A stretch of DNA of 64,000 nt from Paenalcaligenes sp052103955 (GCA_052103955.1 JBQELO010000003.1:1-64000); one strand, 5' to 3'; counted from the stretch's first letter, positions 1 through 8,457 are shown. The notes: a model not told the origin generated them from the letters alone. Made by a program: numbers and translations.

Positions 1-448
1 ATACACCACCCGTTGCATCGATCTGCCACGGCAACGGCGCTGGTGTCCAGCCGTATTCAACTGATCCCACACGCGGCGATGCGTAACCCGTCCACGTTCC
101 TATCGTCATCCACTGCATAATGCTTTGGCGACTCAATACGTAGATGATTGGCCCCACCATGCTGTCAGGAATCACATCATAAAATGGAAGCGATAGTGAC
201 TTTATGACGCCCCCTAACGCATCGAAATATTGCGAAGCCTCAACAGTATCAACCTGGCCATTTGCAGTAAGGCCTGCCGCTTTAAGTAAAGACTGAAAAA
301 AGGCCAGTTGATCGTTCGCCCAGTCTGCCTCTAAGTATGTGCCGTCTTTTGATGTCGGGGACGACCGGTTTTTAAAACTCCCATTCGGATAGCTTAGAGT
401 TTTCGGATTTGCCCGTCCCGGATATCTCTCATCTAAATTAAGCGCCAT
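1..448 (-). CDS. Phage tail fibre protein, N-terminal part (runs off left edge)
   Basis: About 149 codons are open from an ATG at 448 to the window edge with no stop, so the 3' part is missing. The protein starts MALNLDERYPGRANP and has the YPxGxxKN-like segment common at the start of tail-fibre and tail-collar proteins of small myophages. It lies directly after the DUF2612 baseplate gene, the usual place for receptor-binding proteins. No conserved enzymatic domain is visible. The fibre assignment rests mainly on position and on the N-terminal style. Lysis genes would be expected further left. Confidence 0.6.
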   Translation of the reverse strand, partial: MALNLDERYPGRANPKTLSYPNGSFKNRSSPTSKDGTYLEADWANDQLAFFQSLLKAAGLTANGQVDTVEASQYFDALGGVIKSLSLPFYDVIPDSMVGPIIYVLSRQSIMQWMTIGTWTGYASPRVGSVEYGWTPAPLPWQIDATGGV

Positions 449-450
449 TT

Positions 451-1095
451 TTAACTACCTATAAAATCGGAAAACATTGCATCATCATTGCCAAACTCCA
501 TCTCGTCATCGTCAAACTCGACTAAGGCGTTTAGCTCGAAAAAACCACCAAATAAAACCCCTTGAGGTATTTGGATTAAATTTGCATTAAACAATGCCCA
601 TCTCTCGATCTCCGTGAGATCGCCCGCAAACTCTATTGAAAACCTCATATCCTCTGTGTCGTTGACACGCAAGAACTTGGGGCCGACTAAAAACACCATT
701 TCCTGGATGATGCTCTCTATTGTTGCGTCCCCTGTGTTCTTCATAATCTTGGCTTTGATCGCCAATCGATATAAGTCGTCTGCCATCTGAGCATCGTCTG
801 ATACCCTAGCTTCAGAGAATGACGCATCCACATCTCCACACTCGGCGCCGTCAAGCAAGTCAAAGTCAGCGGTAGCCATTGATAGCTGGCCGATGAAATC
901 ACGACTAAAAACCACGATTCGCCCAAGGACATCAAGCTGTGCGCCCTGTGCTTTGTCTATATCGTAGGAATTGCGCACAGCTACTGCGGCATCACTAATT
1001 GACCCGCCCATACGTCTAGCGATAGTCAGCCAGTCCATTAGCTTTGGCTTGTCTCTGTACTGCGAATATGTCCGTTTTGGTACGTTTTCAATCAT
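451..1095 (-). CDS. DUF2612-family baseplate/tail protein
   Basis: This 214-residue protein resembles phage DUF2612 proteins: an N-terminal helical part around GAQLDVLGRIV (residues 51-61), which is typical, followed by an acidic C-terminus. These proteins sit between baseplate J and the tail fibre and probably link the baseplate wedge to the fibre. The ATG overlaps the stop of the upstream baseplate J gene (ATGA), showing translational coupling. It is probably a virion protein. Its exact role is inferred from gene order. Confidence 0.75.
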   Translation of the reverse strand: MIENVPKRTYSQYRDKPKLMDWLTIARRMGGSISDAAVAVRNSYDIDKAQGAQLDVLGRIVVFSRDFIGQLSMATADFDLLDGAECGDVDASFSEARVSDDAQMADDLYRLAIKAKIMKNTGDATIESIIQEMVFLVGPKFLRVNDTEDMRFSIEFAGDLTEIERWALFNANLIQIPQGVLFGGFFELNALVEFDDDEMEFGNDDAMFSDFIGS

Positions 1096-2309
1096 GAGAC
1101 GCTCACATTGATATTCACATCAAGCCAACGGCTTAGCTCGCTGTAGGCGATAGCCTTGTTTGCCGCTACGCCATCTAGAGTTAGCGAATGAACGTAGGAA
1201 TTGCCATAGCGACCGATGACCTGATTGATGGGCGTGTACATTGTTGATATTGGCACTGACTCACCGATATCAAACCCTGTCACCTTGAACCCATCCTGCC
1301 CAGACGGTGACTCGCCAGCGGCAAACGCAATGATGGATTCTTTGATCTGACGCTCAACATCGTCTGGAAGCGTTCCGTCACTCTTAATCTCGACAACAAC
1401 ACCCACATCTATGTAAAGCGGTCTCCCGAAAGTGATGAGCTGTTGGTGTGTCGCGATTGTTGGGGAAGTCACCCATTCCTGCACCGGCGAACCATCCCCG
1501 TGCAGAAAAACACCGGGGTTTTTCTTAAGATAGATGGCCGTAGCCAGATCACTATTGCTACCACCATCCACCAAAATCGTCACTGAGTTCTTCGGCAAAC
1601 CATGAGGGTTCAAATCTTGGTCAACCGCAGCGCTACCCGTTGGATTGTTGTAAACCTTTACACGGCGCACCCCCTCTGTACTGGATAGCGCCCCATACAA
1701 CGAATCAATTTGATTGCTGCCTGTCTTGCCCACTTCCAAGCGTCGACGGATGCGTAGGCTTGAGTCGCTCTCTTTGTCTGTACCTGGTGTTGCAGGGTTT
1801 TCATTCGTTACAGCAGACACACCAGCAATGGTTGTAATCATGCGTGTGATTGTCCGAGGCTCAGCCTGCACCGGCCCCAGTAGCTGGCTTCTCACAGGCA
1901 CAACAACTGTGCCGTCGGGCCCTACCGTGAACGTCTGGTCGACAATCCAGCGCTGACCTGTATCCGCTGATTCGAGGATGCTTTCTGCGTAGATCACGGA
2001 TCCAGGCACTCCGGTAAACGTCACATCAACGTTCGATGGCGTGCCGGGCTTGCGGAATGTGCCTGTGATTGAGGCCACAGCGTCTAGGTCTATACCGACT
2101 GCTTTTGCGGGGTCTTTGCTTGCCCAAGCTCTGTAAATCACCTCATCGAGCGCCGAGAAAATTTCAGCATCGTGCGCTACTTTTAGGCCATCCGGGGTTG
2201 AGGGTTCAAGACTCCAGGCGGGGTCTATTTCTTTGTATAGCTTTCGCTCGTCCTCGAACCATTCATTTTGGGTTTTCAGCTTATAGCCGCTAGGGGTTAA
2301 CTCTGCCAT
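1092..2309 (-). CDS. Baseplate J/gp47-like protein
   Basis: The 405-residue protein matches the baseplate J/gp47 family in length and layout. The N-terminus has the motif GIDLDAVASITGTFRKPGTP (residues 73-92) followed by beta-rich repeats. The central part has a KESDSSLRIRR segment typical of these wedge proteins. It forms the outer baseplate wedge of contractile tails and connects the hub to the fibres. It overlaps the gp25-like gene upstream by 13 bases and the DUF2612 gene downstream by 4 bases. Confidence 0.85.
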   Translation of the reverse strand: MAELTPSGYKLKTQNEWFEDERKLYKEIDPAWSLEPSTPDGLKVAHDAEIFSALDEVIYRAWASKDPAKAVGIDLDAVASITGTFRKPGTPSNVDVTFTGVPGSVIYAESILESADTGQRWIVDQTFTVGPDGTVVVPVRSQLLGPVQAEPRTITRMITTIAGVSAVTNENPATPGTDKESDSSLRIRRRLEVGKTGSNQIDSLYGALSSTEGVRRVKVYNNPTGSAAVDQDLNPHGLPKNSVTILVDGGSNSDLATAIYLKKNPGVFLHGDGSPVQEWVTSPTIATHQQLITFGRPLYIDVGVVVEIKSDGTLPDDVERQIKESIIAFAAGESPSGQDGFKVTGFDIGESVPISTMYTPINQVIGRYGNSYVHSLTLDGVAANKAIAYSELSRWLDVNINVSVS

Positions 2310-2668
2310 GACGTCACCGATGCGTTTGAAAATTGAATATCCTGCTCACCGTATTCGGTCAGCACCTGCGCTTGAATGGAAAGGGATCTGTCATCCAGAT
2401 CAAACTGCATATCGAAAGACAGCAACCGGACAACGCCTGGAGAGCGTGCAATGCGATTTCGCAGCAGAGCCTCTACAGCGTTGATGTTCTCGAACTTCCC
2501 TAGAACACTCTGAAACCAAGGGGTGCCATCATCCACATCGCGGAAATACTCACCGAGAAAAAGTTTTAAGCGCGTCACGATCGTCTGCGCTATAGCCTCT
2601 CGATCAGTCACAAACACCTTCCAACGAGTAACCAAATCGCCATCTAAACCAAGCCTTCTTACTCTCAA
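2297..2668 (-). CDS. gp25-like baseplate wedge protein (TTG start)
   Basis: A 123-residue protein with the features of small gp25/gpW-like wedge proteins: AIAQTIVTRLKLFLGEYF near the start, then DDGTPWFQSVLG. It lies between spike and baseplate J, as in small myophages. The only sensible start is TTG at 2668, which overlaps the stop of the spike gene (TTGA). A strong AGGAGGG Shine-Dalgarno lies 8 bases upstream inside the spike gene. A non-ATG start with a near-perfect ribosome site points to coupled, tuned translation. The family call is by sequence style and position. Confidence 0.72.
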   Translation of the reverse strand: MRVRRLGLDGDLVTRWKVFVTDREAIAQTIVTRLKLFLGEYFRDVDDGTPWFQSVLGKFENINAVEALLRNRIARSPGVVRLLSFDMQFDLDDRSLSIQAQVLTEYGEQDIQFSNASVTSWQS

Positions 2669-3363
2669 TTTACTGGCCCTCCTGATGTGTGCGGCCCATT
2701 CTGCACATTGGTATGTTTGTGGTCTTTGCCGCTGATGCCACCGTAGGTGACGTTATCCGCCACGATGGTGCCGTCTGTATTAATAACGGCGCCGTTAATA
2801 TTCACGCTGCCATCCGCCAATAGCTTGATGTGGCCACCAGCATTGACTAGGCTAATCCCGCCATCTGGCGCAATGCTGATGCTCCCAGCTCCGTTATCAG
2901 CAACGATCTCCCCGCTGGACTTAATCCAAACATGCTGCTTTCCATCCCGCGACTGCATGCGTATGCCGTCATTAGCGAAATCCGATATACAGGTCGGCAA
3001 TGGCCGAAAGCCCGGTATAAAAAAGGCATCGTGCATATCATGAAACCTGGCTAGAGGATTAGCAGCTACGCCCCCGGTTTGCTTCCAACCGTCTACGCAG
3101 CGTTGAGAGAAGACTAGCAAGCCCTCGTCGCCGGGGTTGATCTGGTGAATAGTGCTGTACTGAGTACCGCCCAGAAAGAGAACTGGAACGTCAGCGATAG
3201 GCGGTAAGCTGTCAGTAAAACCTGCGGCGGCCACCACCTCGACACCCACTTGTACCTGTGCGCGCTGCTGCTTGGGATCGAATGTTAGAATGTGTCCGGG
3301 CACGCTCGTACATACCCCTTTCGCCATTTCTCGAAAAGCTGTTTTCTGAAAATTCACGCTCAT
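2665..3363 (-). CDS. Gp138-type membrane-puncturing spike protein
   Basis: The 232-residue protein fits the Gp138 spike family: an N-terminal OB-fold region (about residues 15-110, with GHILTFDPKQQRAQVQVGV), then short repeating beta strands (about 130-210: GSISIAPDGGISLVNAGG, GSVNINGAVINTDG) that form a beta-helical needle. The C-terminus has a DHKHTNV stretch, the kind of His-rich tip that binds iron in tail spikes. It pierces the outer membrane at the tail tip. Metal binding is an inference from that motif. Confidence 0.85.
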   Translation of the reverse strand: MSVNFQKTAFREMAKGVCTSVPGHILTFDPKQQRAQVQVGVEVVAAAGFTDSLPPIADVPVLFLGGTQYSTIHQINPGDEGLLVFSQRCVDGWKQTGGVAANPLARFHDMHDAFFIPGFRPLPTCISDFANDGIRMQSRDGKQHVWIKSSGEIVADNGAGSISIAPDGGISLVNAGGHIKLLADGSVNINGAVINTDGTIVADNVTYGGISGKDHKHTNVQNGPHTSGGPVN

Positions 3364-3376
3364 GTCTTGCTGCCAT

Positions 3377-3399
3377 AAAAAAACCGCCCGAAGGCGGCT
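3377..3399 (-). terminator. Intrinsic terminator after the secreted moron
   Basis: Read on the minus strand this is a CCGCC/GGCGG stem with a TTCG tetraloop followed by seven T residues. It lies 25 bases after the stop of the gene at 3424-4032 and upstream of the spike gene. A terminator in the middle of a tail operon makes sense if late transcription is antiterminated while the moron has its own transcript. Confidence 0.85.
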
Positions 3400-3423
3400 T
3401 TAAAAAGCTGAATAAAAGAAGAT

Positions 3424-4032
3424 CTACTGTTTTGCTCTGATATCAATGTCAGAGGCGTACATTTCTACAGCGTAGTACCCCTGTTCGGCACAGTTAACCA
3501 TCCCACCAAGTCCTATGACGGTCTGTTTTGCGTTGGAGAAGATCCGAAGCGCATGCATAGGGTCAATGCTTGGATATCTCGCTATCACCTCATTAGGTAG
3601 AGCCGGCTTCATTTCTTTTGCATCCAAGCATGCCACGCGCCACAGATCCTTGGCATGATTTTTAACTTCCTCTATGCTATAAGCCCTCGTGGCACTGGCC
3701 ACCCTAGCGGTGCTATCTGCGCTCGTCGCATTACGCGGGGCCTCAAGAGACACATAGTATTCATAAAAATTTCTGGCATCACTCTTTGAGCGCATGTACT
3801 CTATGGATTTGATGGCATCAGAGTTCAGCCTGTCATAGAGCGCTACCGAGCAGGCACCCGGAACAATAAACTCCGCCGACCCAACATCCCAGCCAACCAG
3901 GCAATTCCCAGAGTACTCGTATCTGTATCCGTCCATGTACTGCCAATATTGCTCAGGCAAACTATCGTGCGGCCCAGCTACCGCCAAACCTGAAACAGCA
4001 AGCAGCAAAGTCGACACCATCAATCTATACAT
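3424..4032 (-). CDS. Secreted protein of unknown function in the tail operon (candidate moron)
   Basis: The 202-residue protein starts with a clear Sec signal peptide (MYRLMVSTLLLAVSGLAVAG, cleavage expected near residue 19-20). The mature part has four Cys (in GNCLVGW, PGACSV, VACLDA, VNCAEQ), consistent with disulfides in the periplasm. A helical part holds YSIEEVKNHAKDLWRVACLD; this broadly resembles small periplasmic Rap1a/Tai-like proteins, but I do not assign it. Its ribosome site is AGGGGGAG just before the ATG. It interrupts the baseplate genes and is followed by its own terminator. These facts suggest expression in the lysogen, altering the cell envelope. Confidence 0.7.
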   Translation of the reverse strand: MYRLMVSTLLLAVSGLAVAGPHDSLPEQYWQYMDGYRYEYSGNCLVGWDVGSAEFIVPGACSVALYDRLNSDAIKSIEYMRSKSDARNFYEYYVSLEAPRNATSADSTARVASATRAYSIEEVKNHAKDLWRVACLDAKEMKPALPNEVIARYPSIDPMHALRIFSNAKQTVIGLGGMVNCAEQGYYAVEMYASDIDIRAKQ

Positions 4033-4077
4033 ACTCCCCCTTTTTTTATTAATCCAAATGGTATGTTATCGCACAGA

Positions 4078-5484
4078 TTATGACATATGCGCCTGCCCCA
4101 CCTTGTAGGCGCGCTTAACTCGATCAGCCGCTTCATCTTTAGTGATTTTACCGTCTTGGTTTCTATCAAGCTCACGATTAGCGTTATATTTATTCGGCTG
4201 AGAATCTCGATCGATCAACACAAAGTCACTAGATCTCCCAATAGCCGCTGGCCAGAAAACAGCCATATACATATCGTCGATATTGCGAATTGTGTTCTTG
4301 TACCGGTCAAAGTACCTCTCAACCCAGTCAAGTTGCTCAATTTCTGACATACTCGCAAGCGCACTAGTGGATGTCCCCATACCGCGAGCAGTATCCTCTA
4401 CGAACTGAATTAAACCTGTCGCACTAGATCGTGGGTTTTTCGTGTAAGACCTAAACGCCCCGCCCGTCTCAAAAGCCATCACAGCCATATACCAGTTCGG
4501 ATCAAGGCCTTGTCGCGCCGCTATCTCTCGTACTTTTGCTCTAAACTCAGGTGCTACTTTAGCCCCCCAGATCAAACCTCCCGATGTATTAATCGGCAAC
4601 GGCGCTTCTGATCCTGCTCTGAAGCCGAGCATTCTCATATCCCACGCATCGCCGTGCGAGTCGCCCAGATACTGGATACTAAAAACGTTGTACTCACCGC
4701 TGGCTGAAGCATCACCCGCCATTTCCCCTACATGAAGATTACTGGTCTGGTACGTCGTGTACTCGGACTGCACGTTTATACGGTCGCTGGTGGTGATGGC
4801 TGGATTAATACGGCACGTCACCTCCACGCCTATACCGCTCCCAATCCCTATAAGTTCAGGCATTCCAACCATGCCTGTGTATTGGTTCACATCGAAGATT
4901 GGTGTTGTACGTTCCTCGTTGATGCGAGTTATAACGAGTGCGCCTCGCTCCTCCTTCCAGGTAAAGCCAAACATCCCCGCAAGGCTATCTAGAGTTTTGG
5001 GAACATCTTTGTCAGCCGTCCATCCCGCTGGCAGCCTATCGCTATCGTCAAACTGCGACTCGTCTATTGTGAGGGTCAGAGGCCATGATCGTGCAGCATC
5101 ATTTAGGACGTCCAAAACGCGCACGTTAGCCCCATATGCTCCGTTCATTAGGCCTCGCCTCTCTGGGGTTCCGCCTCGACAAAACAGCCTAGTAATCACG
5201 TCTGGCCCGCGACGCTCTTTCATTACGTTCGTAATAGTTCCGGAAAACAGGATGTCGAAATTATCGACATAACCGGCGGAAAAAATAATGTCAGAACGCT
5301 GGGTGATTGCGGTTGTCTTGCTGAGGTTGTAAAGCTGAATCTCCGCTTTGATGAAACTATTCTGAGGGCTGACTGCTATATCAAACACGCATCGCAACTG
5401 ATGCCCATCGCGTCCGTCAATAAACGGCTCTCCGTTGATCATGACAGACCACTTACGTAGATACTGATTTAAACCGGTAGCCAT
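4078..5484 (-). CDS. Baseplate hub protein fused to lytic transglycosylase and EF-hand
   Basis: The 468-residue protein has three parts. Residues 1 to about 250 look like a tail hub (phage protein D-like), with VSPQNSFIKAEIQLYNLSKT and a field of beta strands. Residues about 310-410 are a lysozyme-fold transglycosylase domain, with AARQGLDPNWYMAVMAFETG (catalytic Glu in FETGG) and SSATGLIQFVEDTARGMG. The C-terminus has a canonical EF-hand loop, DRNQDGKITKDE, followed by a helix. The protein would form the hub and cut peptidoglycan during DNA entry. Calcium binding is inferred from the loop alone. It overlaps the plug gene by 16 bases. Confidence 0.82.
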   Translation of the reverse strand: MATGLNQYLRKWSVMINGEPFIDGRDGHQLRCVFDIAVSPQNSFIKAEIQLYNLSKTTAITQRSDIIFSAGYVDNFDILFSGTITNVMKERRGPDVITRLFCRGGTPERRGLMNGAYGANVRVLDVLNDAARSWPLTLTIDESQFDDSDRLPAGWTADKDVPKTLDSLAGMFGFTWKEERGALVITRINEERTTPIFDVNQYTGMVGMPELIGIGSGIGVEVTCRINPAITTSDRINVQSEYTTYQTSNLHVGEMAGDASASGEYNVFSIQYLGDSHGDAWDMRMLGFRAGSEAPLPINTSGGLIWGAKVAPEFRAKVREIAARQGLDPNWYMAVMAFETGGAFRSYTKNPRSSATGLIQFVEDTARGMGTSTSALASMSEIEQLDWVERYFDRYKNTIRNIDDMYMAVFWPAAIGRSSDFVLIDRDSQPNKYNANRELDRNQDGKITKDEAADRVKRAYKVGQAHMS

Positions 5485-5771
5485 ACCAAATGATTCCCCA
5501 CCCCAAGATTATCTAAAGTCGCTTCAGCGCCCACAAACACCAACCTCCCGATGTCATCAGGCAAGTTATATGCCTCCGTTAGCACTGCTCCAGCATTCAA
5601 CCCCAACCCAAGCGCCACCGGTGCACCATCCCTATAGATATCAAGTACCCACAGCGGCCGCTCCTGATAGGCCAGGTAGTTCACCTTAAATTCCAATAGA
5701 TTGCCGCCCAAACGCTGCGTAAACCGCTGATGCGCATGTGCGCTGCCGTTTCTTAATGGAATCTCTATCAC
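5469..5771 (-). CDS. Phage baseplate plug protein (GTG start)
   Basis: A 100-residue beta-rich protein like the DUF6983 plug of small myophage baseplates: it begins IEIPLRNGSAHAHQRFTQRL and contains FKVNYLAYQERPLWVLDIY. It would close the hub channel in the cyanophage Pam3-like architecture. The start is GTG at 5771, overlapping the previous stop (GTGA), and a full AAGGAGGT sits 6 bases upstream, so this start is firm. Confidence 0.75.
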   Translation of the reverse strand: MIEIPLRNGSAHAHQRFTQRLGGNLLEFKVNYLAYQERPLWVLDIYRDGAPVALGLGLNAGAVLTEAYNLPDDIGRLVFVGAEATLDNLGVGNHLVWLPV

Positions 5772-6439
5772 AACGACACCTCCTTGATCCCATCAACTAC
5801 GTTTACGTCATATACGATTGATACGCCTGGCGTGCCCCCCGTCTGCTGCCCCCTACTTGCTACAGCCGCCGCCCCCGCTTTACATGGATCTCCATCTGCG
5901 AGCTGGTCTTGCGTTGGCTGCGTAAAATCCGAGAGCCTGCTCAGTTGCACAAGCTCCTGAAGTTCAGCAACAAAGATCAATCCGTTTTCTGTTTCTGGGT
6001 CTCTATCCCGAGATAGGCGGGTAAGCACCATGTCTTTAAGCTGGATATCCACCGCATCAACATCAAACGGCTTACCTGAAACAAGCAAATCCATAAGCAA
6101 TTGGAGTGTGCTGGAGGCGCGAGTGCCTGGTGTTCCAGAAAGAAACCCCGCTGACAGCCCGGCGACAGTAGCAACCAAAGGGCTACTGCGCAGAATGTTA
6201 GATAGACCACCGGCCACCAACGCATATTTATCTATGGCCTTCAGCGGGTTATTGCTGACAGCCCCAACCATGAAATACTTCATGGGCTGAATAATGCGAT
6301 GGTCGGCTACCTTAACGCCTGACTCGACGGGGTACCTCGTCAACTCGATAGACGCCTCAAACGTGTCTTCGAGAACTGCATCAAACTGGTACCCCGCAAG
6401 CGTTGGTGACTGCCTCGTTAGTATGCTTACTGTACTCAT
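5768..6439 (-). CDS. Dit-like baseplate/tail hub protein
   Basis: The 223-residue protein has the N-terminal Dit-like domain pattern: an N-terminal strand set with VLEDTFEASIELTRYPVESG, then VADHRIIQPMKYFMVGAVSN at about residues 45-65. These proteins form the ring joining tail tube and baseplate hub. It lies between the tape measure and the plug, the expected order. It overlaps both neighbours by 4 bases. Confidence 0.78.
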   Translation of the reverse strand: MSTVSILTRQSPTLAGYQFDAVLEDTFEASIELTRYPVESGVKVADHRIIQPMKYFMVGAVSNNPLKAIDKYALVAGGLSNILRSSPLVATVAGLSAGFLSGTPGTRASSTLQLLMDLLVSGKPFDVDAVDIQLKDMVLTRLSRDRDPETENGLIFVAELQELVQLSRLSDFTQPTQDQLADGDPCKAGAAAVASRGQQTGGTPGVSIVYDVNVVDGIKEVSL

Positions 6440-7878
6440 CTGTTCACCGAAGAATAAAAGTCATTGAGAGATTCTCGTTCGCGGCGCTCAACAACATCAA
6501 CAACCTTTGACTCAATCGCACGGCCGTCCATTGAGACATGTAGATCTAGGTTGTTTTTTACATCCACACGTTGTGGTGCTACAGGGCGATCTGCTTGTTC
6601 ACGCTGCTCTTTAAGCATGATGATTTCAGGACTGACTCTTGCCGCCTCAGAGTTACTTACTTCACCACCGGCATAAACCGGCTCGTATGGCTGAACAAAT
6701 CCGGAGGATGGCGTTTCTGTAATTTGGTATTCGTACTCGTGGTAATTCTCTTGATTAACTGGTACAACACCTTCGCTTACAAACTCCATCGGCAAGCCGT
6801 TCACGTCCACCACGGGAACTTCAGGGCCATACTGGGCTTCGGGTAAATGAGAGTAATCATTCTGCCCAGTAAAGCCTCGCCACGACTCCTTGGCGCTGTT
6901 GACCGATATGTCCCACCAGTCTCCCCACGGCTTGTCCTTGAATTCATCGTATGCAAGCATGCCGCCCGCTAGGTACATCCCTGGAACCCCAGCGCGAGAT
7001 AACGCACCCCCGGCTCCCTTTAACCCCACGCTTTTCAGTATGGTGCCACCTCCCGCTGCTGCCGCACTCGCGCCCAACATCGTCGCAGCCACGGGGTTAT
7101 CCCCCACCACCTCAGCGACCTTGGGCATCAGATCTCGGTTCTTATCGAGAAACCCACTAAACGAATCAATAAGGCCAGTAAATCCGGGCAACACCTTTTC
7201 CGCTAGCGTCTCACCAATACCCTCGAATCTAGTATTAAGCTCAGCCAGAGCGCGGTTGTAATCAAGGGCTGCACCTGTAGCTCGTCCAAACTCGCCATAC
7301 ATCTCGCTTGCACGAACTATGCCGGTATCAAACGCTTCAACACCATCCCGAAGCGATATCATGACGGTATCAGTTAACCCCAAGGTTTCCTGCACTCTGC
7401 GTTGCTGGTCTTGGTTTAGGCCTGGCATCTGTCGCGCCAACTCTCGCAAGAACTCAGCGCCAGTCTGTGACTCACGAAGCGGGTTAATATCCACCCCCGC
7501 ATGTGCAAGTTCAATATCACCAGAAAAACGCCCAGTGCCACCTGCGGTCATTTCCGCTATTTTTGCTTCCAGCGAACTGATGGATGAAATAGCGTCCTCG
7601 GCATCGCCGTTCATGGCTGCCAGCGCACGCCCATACGCATAGATGTAGTCGGGTGCCGTCTTGAGCTTTTGGGTCGCATTATAGAAATCCGCCACCCGAT
7701 CACCCGCTCTTACTGCACCGCTACCTACAACAGCAAAAGCCCCGGTAATTGCCGCGCCAGTGAAACCGACTAAGGTACGCATCCGGAAAAGACTAGACTC
7801 AACCCCTTTCGCCCCCTTGTCGTACTTTTCGGTATCAAGCCCAACGCCGATCAGAAAGTTTTGTAAGACTTTAGCCAT
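6436..7878 (-). CDS. Tape measure protein
   Basis: A 480-residue protein from the ATG at 7878. A GTG 12 bases earlier is possible, but GAGGTGG lies about 9 bases before the ATG. The N-terminal part has the tape-measure style LIGVGLDTEKYDKGAKGVES, then a hydrophobic Gly/Ala segment (GFTGAAITGAFAVVGSGAV) and a second near residue 265 (AATMLGASAAAAGGGTIL). It sets tail length and sits in the tube lumen. At 0.15 nm per residue the tail would be about 70 nm, an inference. It follows the chaperone pair, the classic order. Confidence 0.85.
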   Translation of the reverse strand: MAKVLQNFLIGVGLDTEKYDKGAKGVESSLFRMRTLVGFTGAAITGAFAVVGSGAVRAGDRVADFYNATQKLKTAPDYIYAYGRALAAMNGDAEDAISSISSLEAKIAEMTAGGTGRFSGDIELAHAGVDINPLRESQTGAEFLRELARQMPGLNQDQQRRVQETLGLTDTVMISLRDGVEAFDTGIVRASEMYGEFGRATGAALDYNRALAELNTRFEGIGETLAEKVLPGFTGLIDSFSGFLDKNRDLMPKVAEVVGDNPVAATMLGASAAAAGGGTILKSVGLKGAGGALSRAGVPGMYLAGGMLAYDEFKDKPWGDWWDISVNSAKESWRGFTGQNDYSHLPEAQYGPEVPVVDVNGLPMEFVSEGVVPVNQENYHEYEYQITETPSSGFVQPYEPVYAGGEVSNSEAARVSPEIIMLKEQREQADRPVAPQRVDVKNNLDLHVSMDGRAIESKVVDVVERRERESLNDFYSSVNR

Positions 7879-8173
7879 ACCTTCTGCCACCTCTTAAAGT
7901 TTCACGTCTCAGAGCCTCTTTATGGCTTCTAATGAGGCTGTCTATAGACTGATTGAAGCGCTCGACATCCTCAAGACTGTATGTGCCATCGTTTAGCTGC
8001 GCCCAAGTACACAGCGGCGGGCAGACGCCGTTCACACCTACGCACGGGCGCATCAAATACCAATTTACTGGGCCTACACTGCCGGAACCGCCTCTTTTGC
8101 GCTTGCGTCTGCCCAGTAGGTAAAAAAACCCTCTAGATTCCACAGCAACACCTTTGCGCGTAGCTTGTTCCAC
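7871..8173 (-). CDS. -1 frame extension of the tail assembly chaperone (DUF6889-like)
   Basis: This reading frame overlaps the 3' end of the chaperone gene by 100 bases and lies in the -1 frame relative to it. An ATG exists at 8173 but has no ribosome site. A T TTT TTT slippery heptamer at 8128-8122 lets ribosomes shift from the chaperone into this frame. The fusion would be 112 residues of chaperone plus 83 residues from here, 195 in all. The extension has a basic linker (GRRKRKRGG), then WYLMRP and LCTWAQLNDGTYSLEDVERF, which resembles DUF6889. It would recruit the tape measure, as lambda gpT does. Confidence 0.75.
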   Translation of the reverse strand: MEQATRKGVAVESRGFFYLLGRRKRKRGGSGSVGPVNWYLMRPCVGVNGVCPPLCTWAQLNDGTYSLEDVERFNQSIDSLIRSHKEALRRETLRGGRRYG

Positions 8174-8457
8174 TCCATGGCATCCACATCAGAGAGCGAA
8201 GCCTGCTGCTGAGTACCCTTTTTGAAAACACGATCCAACATCAGGTCATCAATCTTGAGTTTCACTGCATGCGGCATTGCTAGGAACATGAAGAAAATCA
8301 CATGCTCGTCAACTGGCTTGTCGGGAGCGCCTGCGCTCAAACGCTGCACAAGTGGCTGCGTTAGTATGCTGAGCAGCTCGTCTTGCGCCACAGCGGAGGC
8401 GCGGGCCACGTTATAGGCCCCGTTTTTTAGCGTGAAGGATTTAACGGTCTCGCTCAT
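8074..8457 (-). CDS. Tail assembly chaperone
   Basis: The 127-residue protein (MSETVKSFTLKNGAYNVARA) is of the size and position of gpG-type chaperones, directly between tail tube and tape measure. It is mostly helical, with KPVDEHVIFFMFLAMPHAVKLK in the middle. Its ATG overlaps the stop of the tube gene. Near the end (residues 109-112) it carries the slippery codons GGT TTT TTT, after which most ribosomes end 15 codons later and a fraction shift into the -1 frame. Confidence 0.78.
   Translation of the reverse strand: MSETVKSFTLKNGAYNVARASAVAQDELLSILTQPLVQRLSAGAPDKPVDEHVIFFMFLAMPHAVKLKIDDLMLDRVFKKGTQQQASLSDVDAMEWNKLRAKVLLWNLEGFFTYWADASAKEAVPAV
8122..8128 (-). other. Programmed -1 ribosomal frameshift site
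   Basis: Seven T residues on the minus strand read T TTT TTT in the zero frame, an ideal X XXY YYZ heptamer. After slippage both tRNAs re-pair perfectly, and the next codon is TAC in the frame of the 7871-8173 reading frame. No stop codon falls between the slip site and either frame's continuation. The location is exactly where tail chaperone genes use this mechanism. Confidence 0.8.
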
